Positions 42,046-51,601 are shown, numbered from the stretch's first letter. The stretch: 64,000 nt of DNA from Streptomyces sp. NBC_00464 (GCF_036013915.1 NZ_CP107899.1:3844001-3908000); one strand, 5' to 3'. The notes: generated by a model not told the origin, from the sequence alone. Numbers and translations are program-made.

Positions 42046-42537
42046 TCACCCCTCGTGCTCCTTCTCCGCGAGCACGATCACGCACACCGCCACCGCGATC
42101 AGCAGTCCCGCGTCGGCGTCCTCGCGCACGACATCGATCCCGTACGTGTCCCGGACGGTCAGCCAGCGGCGTGAGATCTGGGCCAGCAGCTCCCCGTCGT
42201 AGTCCACCGCGAACTCACGGTCCAGGATCTTGCCGCTGACATCGAGCTCGGTCCCGTCCACCAGCGTCACCCGGTAGTGGTTGCGCAGCAGCGACAGCCG
42301 CTTCCGCTTGACCTTGGCGAGCTGCTCGCCGTCGCGCTCGATGAGCATCGTGTCGCGCAGACTGAGCAGCTTCTGCTTGATCTCGACGACGATCCGGCCC
42401 TGTGCGTCCTTCAGCTCGAAGGTGTCGCGCACCCGCATGGCCTTGCCGTCGACGAGGAAGACCTTGCGGCCGTCCGCGTCCTCGATCCAGTAGTCGTCGC
42501 CGATGCCGAACAGCCGCTCACGTACGAGAAGTCTCAT
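42046..42537 (-). CDS. LURP-one-related/scramblase-like family protein
   Basis: The 163 residues form a tubby-like beta barrel predicted from alternating strands: YWIEDADGRKVFLVDGKAMR, FELKDAQGRIVVEIKQKLLS and YRVTLVDGTELDVSG. The C-terminal hydrophobic helix (LLIAVAVCVIVLAE, about 143-157) is the core helix of the barrel in this fold and need not be membrane-spanning. Function in bacteria is unknown. It is divergent from the thioredoxin/NHL gene. Confidence 0.85.
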   Translation of the reverse strand: MRLLVRERLFGIGDDYWIEDADGRKVFLVDGKAMRVRDTFELKDAQGRIVVEIKQKLLSLRDTMLIERDGEQLAKVKRKRLSLLRNHYRVTLVDGTELDVSGKILDREFAVDYDGELLAQISRRWLTVRDTYGIDVVREDADAGLLIAVAVCVIVLAEKEHEG

Positions 42538-42601
42538 GGCTCACAGGTTCCCCGAGCCCCCTGCGGAATGCGTGGACGCCACGTTGGGGTTGACTGTTCC
42601 T

Positions 42602-44413
42602 ATGGCAACACGTGCGCGCGTCAGAGCCCCCGAACTGATCGGCAAGGGCGGCTGGCTCAATACAGGCGACCGGCAGTACACCCTCGCTGACCTGCGAGGG
42701 CGCATTGTGATCTTGGATTTTTGGACGTTCTGCTGTGTGAACTGTCTGCATGTCCTCGATGAGCTGCGCGAGCTGGAGGAGAAGCACCGCGACACCGTGG
42801 TGATCATCGGCGTGCACTCGCCGAAGTTCGTCCACGAGGCGGAACACCAGGCCGTCGTCGACGCCGTCGAGCGGTACGAGGTCCACCACCCGGTGCTCGA
42901 CGACCCCGAGCTCGCCACCTGGAAGCAGTACGCCGTACGCGCCTGGCCGACGCTCGTCGTCGTGGACCCCGAGGGCTATGTCGTCGCCCAGCACGCCGGC
43001 GAGGGCCATGCCCACGCCATCGAGAAACTGGTGGAGGAGCTGGAGGCCGAGCACGCGGCGAAGGGCACCCTGCGCCGCGGCGACGGGCCCTATGTGGCGC
43101 CCGAGCCGGTGGCCACACATCTGCGGTTCCCCGGCAAGGCCCTGCTGCTCGCCGACGGGGGATTCCTGGTCTCCGACACCACCCGCCACCGGCTGGTCGA
43201 GCTGCACGCGGACGCCGAGACCGTCCGCCGCCACTTCGGGACCGGCGAGCGGGGGCTCGTGGACGGCGGCCCCGACGACGTCAGGTTCAGCGAGCCGCAG
43301 GGGCTGGCGCTGCTGCCCGACGGGCGGATCGCCGTCGCCGACACGGTCAACCACGCGATCCGCGCGCTCGACCTCACGACCGGCACCACGACCACCCTCG
43401 CCGGCACCGGCCGCCAGTGGTGGCAGGGGGCGCCCACCAGTGGCGCGGCACACGAGGTCGACCTCTCCTCGCCGTGGGACGTCGCCTGGTTCGACGGCCG
43501 GCTGTGGATCGCCATGGCGGGCGTGCACCAGCTGTGGACGTACGACCCCGAGGGCGGCACCGTACGGGTCGCGGCCGGCACGACGAACGAAGGGCTGGTC
43601 GACGGTCCTGGGGCGGAGGCCTGGTTCGCCCAGCCGTCCGGGCTCGCGGCGACCGAGGACCGGCTGTGGGTCGCCGACTCGGAGACGTCCTCGCTGCGCT
43701 ACGTCGACCGGGAGGGCGCCGTGCACACCGCCGTCGGCACCGGGCTCTTCGACTTCGGCCACCGCGACGGGGCCGCCGCGCAGGCGCTGCTCCAGCACCC
43801 GCTGGGCGTCACCGCCCTGCCGGACGGGTCCGTCGCCGTCTGCGACACGTACAACCACGCGCTGCGCCGCTACGACCCGGCGAGCGACGAGGTCACCACG
43901 CTGGCCACGGATCTGCGCGAGCCCAGCGACGCCGTGCTGGTCGACGGGGATCTCGTGGTCGTCGAGTCCGCCCGGCACCGGCTGACCCGGCTGCGGCTGC
44001 CCGAGGAGGCGGTACGGGTCGCGGACCAGGCGCACCGGACCCAGCGCGCGGCGACCGGGATCGCCCCGGGCACGCTCCGGCTCGACGTCGTCTTCCAGGC
44101 GCCGGCCGGTCAGAAGCTGGACACCCGCTACGGGCCGTCGACCCGGCTGCTGGTCTCCTCGACCCCGCCGGAGCTGCTGGCCGGGGGCGAAGGGGCGGGC
44201 ACCGATCTCTTCCGCGACCTGGTCCTCGCCGACGGCGTCACCGAGGGGGTCCTGCACGTCTCGGCGATGGCCGCGTCCTGCGACGACGACCCGGCGAACG
44301 AGTACCCGGCGTGCCATGTGCACCAGCAGGACTGGGGCGTCCCCGTCAGCGTGACCGCCGAGGGGATCTCGCGGCTGCCGCTGGTGCTGGCCGGCATGGA
44401 CGAGCGGGGCTGA
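42602..44413 (+). CDS. NHLRC2-like protein: thioredoxin domain plus NHL beta-propeller
   Basis: The 603 residues hold an N-terminal thioredoxin-like domain (about 10-165) with the redox motif CVNC (C45-C48, within WTFCCVNC), followed by NHL repeats (about 185-500; LADGGFLVSDTTRHRLVEL, LPDGRIAVADTVNHAIR and LPDGSVAVCDTYNHALRRYD are blades) and a C-terminal beta domain. The layout is that of NHLRC2, whose cellular function is still poorly defined. No signal peptide is seen, so it is likely cytosolic. ATG 42602 was preferred over an in-frame start 99 bases upstream that would overlap the divergent LURP gene. Confidence 0.85.
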   Translation: MATRARVRAPELIGKGGWLNTGDRQYTLADLRGRIVILDFWTFCCVNCLHVLDELRELEEKHRDTVVIIGVHSPKFVHEAEHQAVVDAVERYEVHHPVLDDPELATWKQYAVRAWPTLVVVDPEGYVVAQHAGEGHAHAIEKLVEELEAEHAAKGTLRRGDGPYVAPEPVATHLRFPGKALLLADGGFLVSDTTRHRLVELHADAETVRRHFGTGERGLVDGGPDDVRFSEPQGLALLPDGRIAVADTVNHAIRALDLTTGTTTTLAGTGRQWWQGAPTSGAAHEVDLSSPWDVAWFDGRLWIAMAGVHQLWTYDPEGGTVRVAAGTTNEGLVDGPGAEAWFAQPSGLAATEDRLWVADSETSSLRYVDREGAVHTAVGTGLFDFGHRDGAAAQALLQHPLGVTALPDGSVAVCDTYNHALRRYDPASDEVTTLATDLREPSDAVLVDGDLVVVESARHRLTRLRLPEEAVRVADQAHRTQRAATGIAPGTLRLDVVFQAPAGQKLDTRYGPSTRLLVSSTPPELLAGGEGAGTDLFRDLVLADGVTEGVLHVSAMAASCDDDPANEYPACHVHQQDWGVPVSVTAEGISRLPLVLAGMDERG

Positions 44414-44421
44414 GAAGGAGA

Positions 44422-44464
44422 AGCCGGGCGGGAAGCGTCACAGCTGTCCGACGCCCGCCCGGCT
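44422..44464. terminator. Bidirectional terminator between NHL and AfsR-like genes
   Basis: AGCCGGGCGGG (44422-44432) pairs with CCCGCCCGGCT (44454-44464), reaching the last base of the AfsR-like stop codon. Confidence 0.75.
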
Positions 44465-47334
44465 CACCCCTCGTCGGCGAGCCGCCGGGCCGCTTCCTCG
44501 TACCGCCGCACGTACTCCGGTGCCGCGGCCACCCGCAGCAGCGCCTCCAGGGCCCGCACCGCGCCCATGTCGTAGCCGGCCCGTTCGGCCTCCGTGGCCG
44601 CCAGGTCCAGCAGCAGGATCCCCTCGTCCTCCGCGCCCAGGGCGAGCTGCGCCTCGCCGCTGACGGTCGTCAGCAGCACCCGGCGGGCCGCCTCCTCGTG
44701 CTCGGGGCCCAGCTCGAAGGCGGTGCGGGCGGAGTCCAGGGCGTCCTGCGGGCGTCCCGCGGTCAACTGCATCCGGGCGAGGTGCTGGAGGGCGAGCATC
44801 TCGGTGTGCGCGTCGGGTTCCTTCCTGGCCAGCTCCAGCGCCTGGCCGCAGCCCTCCATGGCCATGTCGAGACCGCCCTGTTCGGCCTGGACGATCGCCA
44901 GGTTGATCAGTGCCGTCGCCTCGCCGAGCCGGTCCCCGGCCTGCCGGGCCAGTCCCGGCGAAGGCTCCAGCACCGCCACGGCGTCGGCGGTCCTGCCCTC
45001 CTCCGACAGCACCCAGCCCAGCAGATTGCGCACCCGGGACTCGGCGTACGGATCACTGCGCGCGACCGCCGCGGCCAGGGCCAGTTCCAGCATCGGGACC
45101 CAGCCGTCCCGCGACCGCCACACCACGTGCGGCCACTGGAGCAGGATGATCCGCCAGGCCCGGTCCTCCAGTCCTGCGGAACGGGCGGCGGCAGCGGCCA
45201 GGGCGAGGTCCTCGCGCTCGGCCGCGAGCCAGTCCATCGCCGCCGCCCGGTCGGTGAAGTCGCGCACGGCGGCGGGCCGGTGGAAGCCGTCCGGCAGCAC
45301 GAAGCAGGGCTCACCACCGGGTTCGGCCGTGTCCGCCGCGGCGAGCGCGGTGGCGATGTAGTGGTCGAGCACGCCGGTCAGCGCACCGGCCCCGGCCTCG
45401 GGAGCGAGTCCGCGGGCGTAGAGCCGCACCAGGTCGTGCAGTATCCAGCGCCCGGGTCCGGCCTCGGTGACCAGATGGGCGGCGGCGAGCCGCTCCAGCG
45501 AGGCCGCGGCGACGACCGGATCGCTGCCGGCGAGGGCGGCGGCCGTGTACGGATCGAAGTGGCTGCCCGGGTGGTGGCCGAGCCGGGTGAAGTGGTGGAC
45601 GGCGTCCGGCGGCAGCTGCTGCACGGTCAGCCGCAGTGCGGCGGAGACCCCGGTGTCCTCCACGGCCAGATAGGTCAGCCGGCTGCGCTCGTCGGCCAGT
45701 TCGTCGGCCATGCCGGCGAGCGTCCACTGCGGGCGGCCCGCCAGCCGGGCCGCGGTGACCCGCAGGGCGAGGGGCAGCCCGCCGCAGAGCTCGGCGAGGC
45801 GGCGGGCCGCCATCGGTTCGGCGGCTACCCGCTCCTCGCCCAGCACCCCGGCCAGGAGCGCCGTGCCGTCCGGCGGCTCCAGCACGTCCAGCGGCACCGG
45901 GACGGCGGCGTCCGAGGCGATGAGCCCCTCCAGCCGGTGCCTGCTGGTGATCAGCGTGACGCAGTCGGTGCCGCCCGGCAGCAGCTGCCCGACCTGGGCG
46001 GAGTCGCGGACGTTGTCGAGGACGACGAGCAGGCTGAGCCGGTCGGTCAGCGAGCGGAACAGTGCCGCGGCGCCGGTGACGGACTCCGGGATCCGGCGGG
46101 GTGCGACGCCGAGGGCGAGCAGGAACTCGCGCAGGACTTCGAGGGGTGTCGGCTCACCGGTGTCGCTGAACCCGCGCAGGTCGGCGTAGAGCCGCCCGTC
46201 CGGGAAGGCCGCGGGGGACCGGCGCGCCCAGTGCAGTGCGAGCGCGGTCTTGCCCACCCCGGCGGGCCCGGTGACCAGGCAGACGGGCGCCTCGCCCGCC
46301 GCGGCCCTGGAGATGGCGGTGAGTTCGGCGCCGCGCCCGTGGAAACCCCGGGGCGCACGGGGCAGCAGATCGATGGGGTGCGGGTGCGGCGGGGTGCCGG
46401 GGTGCGGCTGGGCCGGGATGCGCGGGAAACGGGGCGGCGCGGCGGGGGCGGCCACGTCGGCCGGTGCCGGAGCGGTCCGGAAACCGTCGGGCGCCCCGGG
46501 ATCACGGTGGGCCGCGGGCGCCTGCCCCGGGTCACTCGGGGGACGGTCGCTCGCCGGGGACGGGCCCCCCGGGGAACGGTCGCCCGCCGGGTCCGGGTCG
46601 CCGCGCAGGATCTGCGCGTACGCGTCGGCCAGCTCGCGCCCCGGGTCGATGCCCAGCTCGTCGGCGAGCAGCCGTCGGGTGCGGTGGAACCAGTCCAGCG
46701 CCTCGGACTGGCGCCCCGACCGGTACAGCGCCGTCATCAGGGCCGCGGCGAGGGTCTCCCGCATCGGATGGGCGACGGCCTCGGCCCGCAGGACCGCCGC
46801 CGCCCGGTGGTGCTCCCCCAGCACGGCGTAGGCACGCGCCAGTTGCTCGACCGTCGCCAGCCGGGACTCCTCCAGCGCGTGCGCGGCCGCCTGGAGCGGT
46901 GCGCTGGCGTACGTACCGGTGAGTGCGGGCCCCTGCCACAGTGACAGGGCCTCCTTCAGCATGAGCACGGAGTCGGCAGGGCTGCGCTGTTCCCTGGCCA
47001 GCATCAGCAGTTCCTCGAACCGCTGGGAGTCCAGCAGGGTCTCCGGCGCCCGCAGCACATACGCGTCCCCGAGCGTGGCCAGCTCGACCCCGTACGCCTG
47101 CGCGTCGGCACCCATCAGCAGGGCGCGCAGCCGGGAGACATGGCCCTGGATGACGGTGCGGGCGTGCAGCGGCGGGGCGTCGTCCCACAGGCAGTCCGTC
47201 AACCACGCCATCGATACGGGTGTGTTGGCGCGCAACAGCAGCGCGGCGAGCAGGCTGCGGCGCTTGGCGGGGCCGAGTGGCAGCGGCCCGGTCAGCGTGT
47301 CGACGCAGACCGTGCCGAGCAGCCGGAACTCCAC
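44464..47334 (-). CDS. AfsR/SARP-family regulator with NB-ARC and TPR domains
   Basis: The 956 residues are: OmpR-like winged helix (about 1-95, starting VEFRLLGTV), bacterial transcriptional activation domain (about 97-245), Pro-rich linker (about 250-330), NB-ARC ATPase (Walker A GPAGVGKT, about 356-363; LLVVLDNV Walker B) and TPR-rich C-terminus (about 690-956). This is the AfsR architecture, which integrates signals and activates secondary metabolism genes by binding direct repeats. GTG 47334 has GGAAGGGAAG upstream and starts right at the winged helix; an upstream in-frame start adds 38 residues without a domain. No biosynthetic cluster is adjacent, so targets are elsewhere. Confidence 0.9.
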   Translation of the reverse strand: MEFRLLGTVCVDTLTGPLPLGPAKRRSLLAALLLRANTPVSMAWLTDCLWDDAPPLHARTVIQGHVSRLRALLMGADAQAYGVELATLGDAYVLRAPETLLDSQRFEELLMLAREQRSPADSVLMLKEALSLWQGPALTGTYASAPLQAAAHALEESRLATVEQLARAYAVLGEHHRAAAVLRAEAVAHPMRETLAAALMTALYRSGRQSEALDWFHRTRRLLADELGIDPGRELADAYAQILRGDPDPAGDRSPGGPSPASDRPPSDPGQAPAAHRDPGAPDGFRTAPAPADVAAPAAPPRFPRIPAQPHPGTPPHPHPIDLLPRAPRGFHGRGAELTAISRAAAGEAPVCLVTGPAGVGKTALALHWARRSPAAFPDGRLYADLRGFSDTGEPTPLEVLREFLLALGVAPRRIPESVTGAAALFRSLTDRLSLLVVLDNVRDSAQVGQLLPGGTDCVTLITSRHRLEGLIASDAAVPVPLDVLEPPDGTALLAGVLGEERVAAEPMAARRLAELCGGLPLALRVTAARLAGRPQWTLAGMADELADERSRLTYLAVEDTGVSAALRLTVQQLPPDAVHHFTRLGHHPGSHFDPYTAAALAGSDPVVAAASLERLAAAHLVTEAGPGRWILHDLVRLYARGLAPEAGAGALTGVLDHYIATALAAADTAEPGGEPCFVLPDGFHRPAAVRDFTDRAAAMDWLAAEREDLALAAAAARSAGLEDRAWRIILLQWPHVVWRSRDGWVPMLELALAAAVARSDPYAESRVRNLLGWVLSEEGRTADAVAVLEPSPGLARQAGDRLGEATALINLAIVQAEQGGLDMAMEGCGQALELARKEPDAHTEMLALQHLARMQLTAGRPQDALDSARTAFELGPEHEEAARRVLLTTVSGEAQLALGAEDEGILLLDLAATEAERAGYDMGAVRALEALLRVAAAPEYVRRYEEAARRLADEG

Positions 47335-47457
47335 GAGCGGCTTCCCTTCCGGGGGTGACGCGCCCGGTGCCGGGTCACGGACAAGTGCCCAGAATATCGG
47401 GAATGGTGAGGCGCCGGCGAAGGGGTGCGCCCGCTCGGCGGGGCGCACCCTGCCTGG

Positions 47458-47673
47458 TCACAGGCGGCGTTCGTCCTCGGACATCACAGTGGTGGGCGGC
47501 ACGACCATGCGGCGCCGGCGCATCACGCTCGCGTAGACGAAGACGCCGATGACGCCGACGACCATCATGATCCAGCCGACCATGTCGACGTTGACGGTGT
47601 CGAGTTCCCAGTCGGTCGCGAAGGCGAGTATCGCCCCCGCACCGATGAGGATGATGCATCCTCCGAGTCCCAT
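47458..47673 (-). CDS. DUF6458 family small membrane protein
   Basis: The 71 residues have two TM helices (about 3-20 GGCIILIGAGAILAFA and 31-50 MVGWIMMVVGVIGVFVY) flanking TDWELDTVNVD, followed by a basic and polar tail (VMRRRRM). GAGGAGG lies seven bases before ATG 47673, which fixes the start. Function unknown; common in actinobacteria. Confidence 0.85.
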   Translation of the reverse strand: MGLGGCIILIGAGAILAFATDWELDTVNVDMVGWIMMVVGVIGVFVYASVMRRRRMVVPPTTVMSEDERRL

Positions 47674-47763
47674 GAGCTCTGCCTCCTCGACGGCCGGAAG
47701 ATCCGGGCCGTGTACGCAGCGGGTACCCGGTCCGGTGGCGGCCATGCTCCGGGGCGACAGCTC

Positions 47764-48354
47764 TCAGCCCAGGAACTCCTGCGTCGGGACGACGACCCCG
47801 TACAGGTCGGTGACGGTGGCGAGGGCGCTGAGGTGCACCTGGCGGGCGTCGAGCTCGGTGCCGGCGACCGGCAGGGAGCGGGTGGCGCAGGCGTCGGCCA
47901 CGACGGTGGGCCGGTTGCCGCGCAGGAAGGCGCCCTGAGCGGTGAACTGGACGCACATGTGGGTCATGAACCCGGCGATGACGAGGTCGGTGCTGCCCGC
48001 GGCGTCGACGTGCTCGCCCAGGTCGGTGCCGAAGAAGGAGTCCGGTGCCTGCTTGACGACGACGGTCTCGCCGTCGGCGGGCGCGACGGCCGGGTGGATC
48101 CGGCCGATCTCGGCCCGGATGTCGTACGCGGAGCCTTCCCCGCCGTCGTTGATGACGTGGATGACCTTCGTGCCCGCCTCGCGGGCCCGTGCCAGGAGCC
48201 GGGCGCCGGCGTCGAGCGCGGCCTGCCAGCCGTCCAGCTCCATCACGCCGGTCGTGTAGGTGTTCTGGTAGTCGATGAGGACCAGGGTCGAGTCGGCCAG
48301 CTTCGCGGGGGTGTCGTCGAGGCCGTTGAGTCGGCGCAGTGTCGTTCGGGGCAT
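47764..48354 (-). CDS. Isochorismatase-like cysteine hydrolase
   Basis: The 196 residues contain the catalytic triad Asp28 (VLIDYQN), Lys101 (VVKQAPDSFF) and Cys134 (GFMTHMCVQF) with a cis-peptide region before the Cys. Members hydrolyse isochorismate, nicotinamide or N-carbamoyl amides. This one has no nearby pathway partner. It is divergent from a GlxA-type regulator that probably controls it. Confidence 0.88.
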   Translation of the reverse strand: MPRTTLRRLNGLDDTPAKLADSTLVLIDYQNTYTTGVMELDGWQAALDAGARLLARAREAGTKVIHVINDGGEGSAYDIRAEIGRIHPAVAPADGETVVVKQAPDSFFGTDLGEHVDAAGSTDLVIAGFMTHMCVQFTAQGAFLRGNRPTVVADACATRSLPVAGTELDARQVHLSALATVTDLYGVVVPTQEFLG

Positions 48355-48511
48355 GGCTGTCGCACCTCGGGTGTCGGGTCGGGGAGGTCGGCGCCCACCG
48401 TTCGGTGGGCCGTACCTGCGACGCTACGACCCACCCGCGGTGTCGGCAATGTCGTCTAACATGCAGAAAGCGACATCACGACCGCGTGCAAGGAAAGAGG
48501 CCCGGGAGCCT

Positions 48512-49510
48512 GTGAGTGCGAACACCGTCGACCGACTGGTCGTCATCGTCCTCTTCGACGGCGTCGACCTGCTCGACGTCACCGGACCGCCCGAGGTGTT
48601 CTCCCTGGCGCGCCGCGAGACGGACGAAGCGGCGGGTTACGAGGTGGTCCTCGCCGCCGAGACGACGGACCCGGTCACCACCGCCGCCGGGGTCCGGATC
48701 CTCCCCGACCGCACCTTCGACGACCTGGCGGCGAGGAGTATCGACACCCTTCTCGTGCCCGGAGCGGTGGAGGTGGAGGGCAGGGGCCGCGTGCACCCGC
48801 TCACCGACCCGGCCGTGGTGCGCCGGGTGGCGCAGTTGGCCGGGCGCACGCGCAGGGTCACGTCCGTCTGCGTCGGCGCGCACCTTCTCGCCGCCGCCGG
48901 ACTCCTGGACGGCAAGCGGGCCACCACGCACTGGTCGACCGCACAGCGCCTCGCCGCCGACCACCCGCTGGTCGAGGTCGACCCCGATCCGATCTTCATC
49001 CGCGAGGGGGACGTGTGGACCGGTGCGGGGATCAGCGCCTGCCTCGATCTGTCGCTCGCGCTCATCGCCGACGACCTGGGTGAGGCCGTCGCGCTGCGGG
49101 TGGCCAGGCAGCTCGTGATGTACCTGAAGCGGCCGGGCGGGCAGAGCCAGTTCAGCGTGCCGCTGGAACAGGTCTCCACGACCCGGCGCATCGAGGATCT
49201 GCGGCACTACGTCATGCGCAACATCGGCGAACCGCTCACCGTCGCGGACCTCGCCGCGTACGGACATATCGGCGACCGGCAGCTCACCCGGATCTTCAAG
49301 TCGGAACTCGGCACGACGCCCCACGCCTACATCGAGTCGGTCCGCGTCGAGAGGGCGCGCAACCGGCTCGAAACCACCGACGCCACCCTGGAGCGGATCG
49401 CGTCCGCCTGCGGGTTCGGCACCGTCGACACCCTGGTCAGGGCGTTCCGCCGCAGGCTCGACACGACACCGACCGAGTACCGGCGCCGGTTCCGGACCGG
49501 CCCGGAATGA
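48512..49510 (+). CDS. GlxA-like AraC family regulator with DJ-1/PfpI domain
   Basis: The 332 residues hold an N-terminal DJ-1/PfpI-like domain (about 8-180) with TSVCVGAHLLAAAGLLDG, where the Cys is in the nucleophile elbow position, and a C-terminal AraC double HTH (about 225-325; VADLAAYGHIGDRQLTRIFKSELG, ERIASACGFGTVDTLVRAFRR). Such proteins sense small metabolites and activate or repress neighbours. The GTG 48512 has GGGAG four bases upstream; in-frame ATGs at 48452 and 48464 are alternatives. It is divergent from the isochorismatase gene. Confidence 0.88.
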   Translation: MSANTVDRLVVIVLFDGVDLLDVTGPPEVFSLARRETDEAAGYEVVLAAETTDPVTTAAGVRILPDRTFDDLAARSIDTLLVPGAVEVEGRGRVHPLTDPAVVRRVAQLAGRTRRVTSVCVGAHLLAAAGLLDGKRATTHWSTAQRLAADHPLVEVDPDPIFIREGDVWTGAGISACLDLSLALIADDLGEAVALRVARQLVMYLKRPGGQSQFSVPLEQVSTTRRIEDLRHYVMRNIGEPLTVADLAAYGHIGDRQLTRIFKSELGTTPHAYIESVRVERARNRLETTDATLERIASACGFGTVDTLVRAFRRRLDTTPTEYRRRFRTGPE

Positions 49511-49514
49511 CAGA

Positions 49515-49549
49515 GGTTCCCCTGTCCGTCACGCGTCGACAGGGGAACC
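49515..49549. terminator. Bidirectional terminator between glxA-like and M18 aminopeptidase genes
   Basis: GGTTCCCCTGTC (49515-49526) pairs perfectly with GACAGGGGAACC (49538-49549), a 12-bp stem between convergent genes. Confidence 0.85.
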
Positions 49550-49565
49550 ACCGGGGTGTGTGCCG

Positions 49566-50864
49566 TCAGCCGGCGAGGAACGACACCAGGGCGTTCGCCA
49601 GGTGGTACGGGTCGTCGGCACCGCACAGCTCACGGGCGCTGTGCATGGACAGGATGGCCACGCCGATGTCGACCGTCTGAATGCCGTGCCGGGCGGCGGT
49701 GATCGGGCCGATCGTCGTGCCGCACGGCATCGCGTTGTTCGAGACGAACGTCTGCCACGGCACGCCCGCCTTCTCGCACGCCTCGGCGAACACGGCCCGG
49801 CCGCTGCCGTCGGTGGCGTAGCGCATGTTGACGTTGACCTTGAGGATCGGTCCGCCGTTGACGACCGGGTGGTGCGTCGGGTCGTGGCGCTCCGCGTAGT
49901 TGGGGTGGATCGCGTGGCCGGTGTCCGAGGAGAGGCAGACGGTGCCGGCGAAGGCGCGCGCCCGGTCCTCGTACGTACCGCCGCGGGCGAACACCGAGCG
50001 CTCCAGGACCGTGCCGAGCAGCGGTCCGTCCGCGCCGGTGTCGGACTGCGAGCCGTTCTCCTCGTGGTCGAAGGCGGCCAGCACCGGGATGTACGGGATC
50101 TCGGAGTCGGGCTGCCCGGCGACGGCGGCGAGCGCCGCGGTCGCCGCGTGCACGGAGAGCAGGTTGTCCATGCGCGGACCGGCCACCAGCTCGCGGTCAC
50201 GGCCCAGGTAGGACGGTGCCTCGACGGGGTGCGGCATCAGGTCCCAGCCGGTGATGTCCTCGGCGTCGACGCCCGCCTCCTCGGCGACGAAGCGGATGAG
50301 GTCGCCCTCCTCGACGTCGCCGAGTCCCCAGATGGGCTGCATGTGCTTCTGGCGGTCGAGCTTGAGTCCGTCGGTGTTGGCCGACCGGTCCAGGTGCACG
50401 GCCAGCTGCGGGACGCGCAGCAGCGGCCGGTCGATGTCGACCAGCCGGTGCGTGCCGTCGCGCAGCGAGATCCGCCCGGCGAGACCGAGGTCGCGGTCCA
50501 GCCAGGTGTTGAGGAGCGTGCCGCCGTAGATCTCCACGGCGATCTGCCGCCAGCCGTACGCGCCGGTGTCGGGAAGCGGCTTCACCCGCAGGTTCGGCGA
50601 GTCGGTGTGCGCGCCCGCGATCCGGAACGGAGTGTGCGCCCCGGCGCCCTCCGGCACGTACCAGGCCACGATCGCGCCGCCGCGCAGGACGTACTTCCCG
50701 CCGGTGGTGCCGTCCCAGGCCGCAGTCTCCTCGACCTGCCGGAAACCGGCCTTCTCCAGCCTTGCCGCGGCGCTCGCCACGGCGTGGTACGGGGAGGGGG
50801 CGGACATCAGGAAGGCCATCAGATCGTCGGTGTGGCCGCGGTCGAACCGGGGGGAGGAACTCAT
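49566..50864 (-). CDS. apeB: M18 family aminopeptidase (probable aspartyl aminopeptidase)
   Basis: The 432 residues carry the zinc-binding motifs: GAHTDSPNLRVKP (His/Asp), LAAFDHEENGS (catalytic Glu and zinc ligands), SSDTGHAIHPNY and a C-terminal SMHSARELCG histidine. M18 enzymes remove N-terminal acidic or neutral residues from peptides in the cytosol as dodecamers. ATG 50864 begins MSSSPRFDRGHTDDL; an in-frame GTG nine bases upstream is possible. Confidence 0.92.
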   Translation of the reverse strand: MSSSPRFDRGHTDDLMAFLMSAPSPYHAVASAAARLEKAGFRQVEETAAWDGTTGGKYVLRGGAIVAWYVPEGAGAHTPFRIAGAHTDSPNLRVKPLPDTGAYGWRQIAVEIYGGTLLNTWLDRDLGLAGRISLRDGTHRLVDIDRPLLRVPQLAVHLDRSANTDGLKLDRQKHMQPIWGLGDVEEGDLIRFVAEEAGVDAEDITGWDLMPHPVEAPSYLGRDRELVAGPRMDNLLSVHAATAALAAVAGQPDSEIPYIPVLAAFDHEENGSQSDTGADGPLLGTVLERSVFARGGTYEDRARAFAGTVCLSSDTGHAIHPNYAERHDPTHHPVVNGGPILKVNVNMRYATDGSGRAVFAEACEKAGVPWQTFVSNNAMPCGTTIGPITAARHGIQTVDIGVAILSMHSARELCGADDPYHLANALVSFLAG

Positions 50865-50926
50865 GTTCTTCACTCTAACCAGACCGGACCGGGAGGATTC
50901 ACCGTCGCCCCCCGGTGTCCACGCAG

Positions 50927-51601
50927 CTATTGCCCGGTCAGCGCCGAGGACGGCTTCTCGCCGTCCTGCGCCTGCTGGGCCCGCTCGGCGAACATGGCGG
51001 CGAAGTCCTTCACCTCCTGGTCGGAGACCGTCTTCTTGCCCTGGGTGCCGGTGCTGATGCCGAGTACGGTCGTGCCGACCCGGAGCTGGGTGATGGTGGC
51101 CGGGCCGCCCATCGTGCCCATCTCGGCGCGGTTGGCCACGTGTTCGCTGCCCGGATCGCCGATGTCGACCGGCACCGCGCCCACGCCGACCCGGTCCCCG
51201 CCGTAGTACTCGGCCAGTGCGTCATAGGCGGCGTCGGCGGACTTCTCGTCCTTGTAGGCCAGCGTCCAGAAGTTGAGCGAGGTGCCGTCGGGCTTGTGTG
51301 CGTAGGCCGAGGCGCCCCAGTAGGTGATGTGGTCGCAGGCCGTCGCGCGCTTCTTCTTGTTGACCGACAGGCATACCGACGGCGGGAACTCCGGGTTCGG
51401 CTCCTGGGCGTCCGGCGTCAACACGCTCCGCCAGCCCGGTACCGCCTTCGCGTCCGGCAGGACCGAGGAGACCTCCGCCTTGCCGAGCGCCTTCGCGGCG
51501 TCGTCGTCGCCGCCGCCCCCACTGCCGCAGCCCGCGAGCAGCAGCGCCGCCGCCGCGGCCGCAGCGCCCCGTATGTACCACCGCTTGCCCACACGACTCA
51601 T
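50927..51601 (-). CDS. Putative lipoprotein, unknown function
   Basis: The 224 residues start with a signal peptide (RGAAAAAAALLLAGC) with lipobox LAGC (Cys about 25) and a Gly/Asp-rich linker. The mature part contains SVCLSVNKKKRATACDHITYWGASAYAH with two cysteines that could pair, and repeated short strands (VGVGAVPVDIGD, ITQLRVGTTVLGISTG). The pattern resembles extracellular sensor-like lipoproteins of actinobacteria but I cannot name a family. Located upstream of and divergent from nothing relevant; monocistronic. Confidence 0.7.
   Translation of the reverse strand: MSRVGKRWYIRGAAAAAAALLLAGCGSGGGGDDDAAKALGKAEVSSVLPDAKAVPGWRSVLTPDAQEPNPEFPPSVCLSVNKKKRATACDHITYWGASAYAHKPDGTSLNFWTLAYKDEKSADAAYDALAEYYGGDRVGVGAVPVDIGDPGSEHVANRAEMGTMGGPATITQLRVGTTVLGISTGTQGKKTVSDQEVKDFAAMFAERAQQAQDGEKPSSALTGQ

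Noticed and set aside
43417..46944. Open frame of 1175 codons on the plus strand across the NHL and AfsR-like genes
   Set aside because: Spans two well-supported genes in different phase or strand, with arginine/glycine-rich translation lacking any domain.
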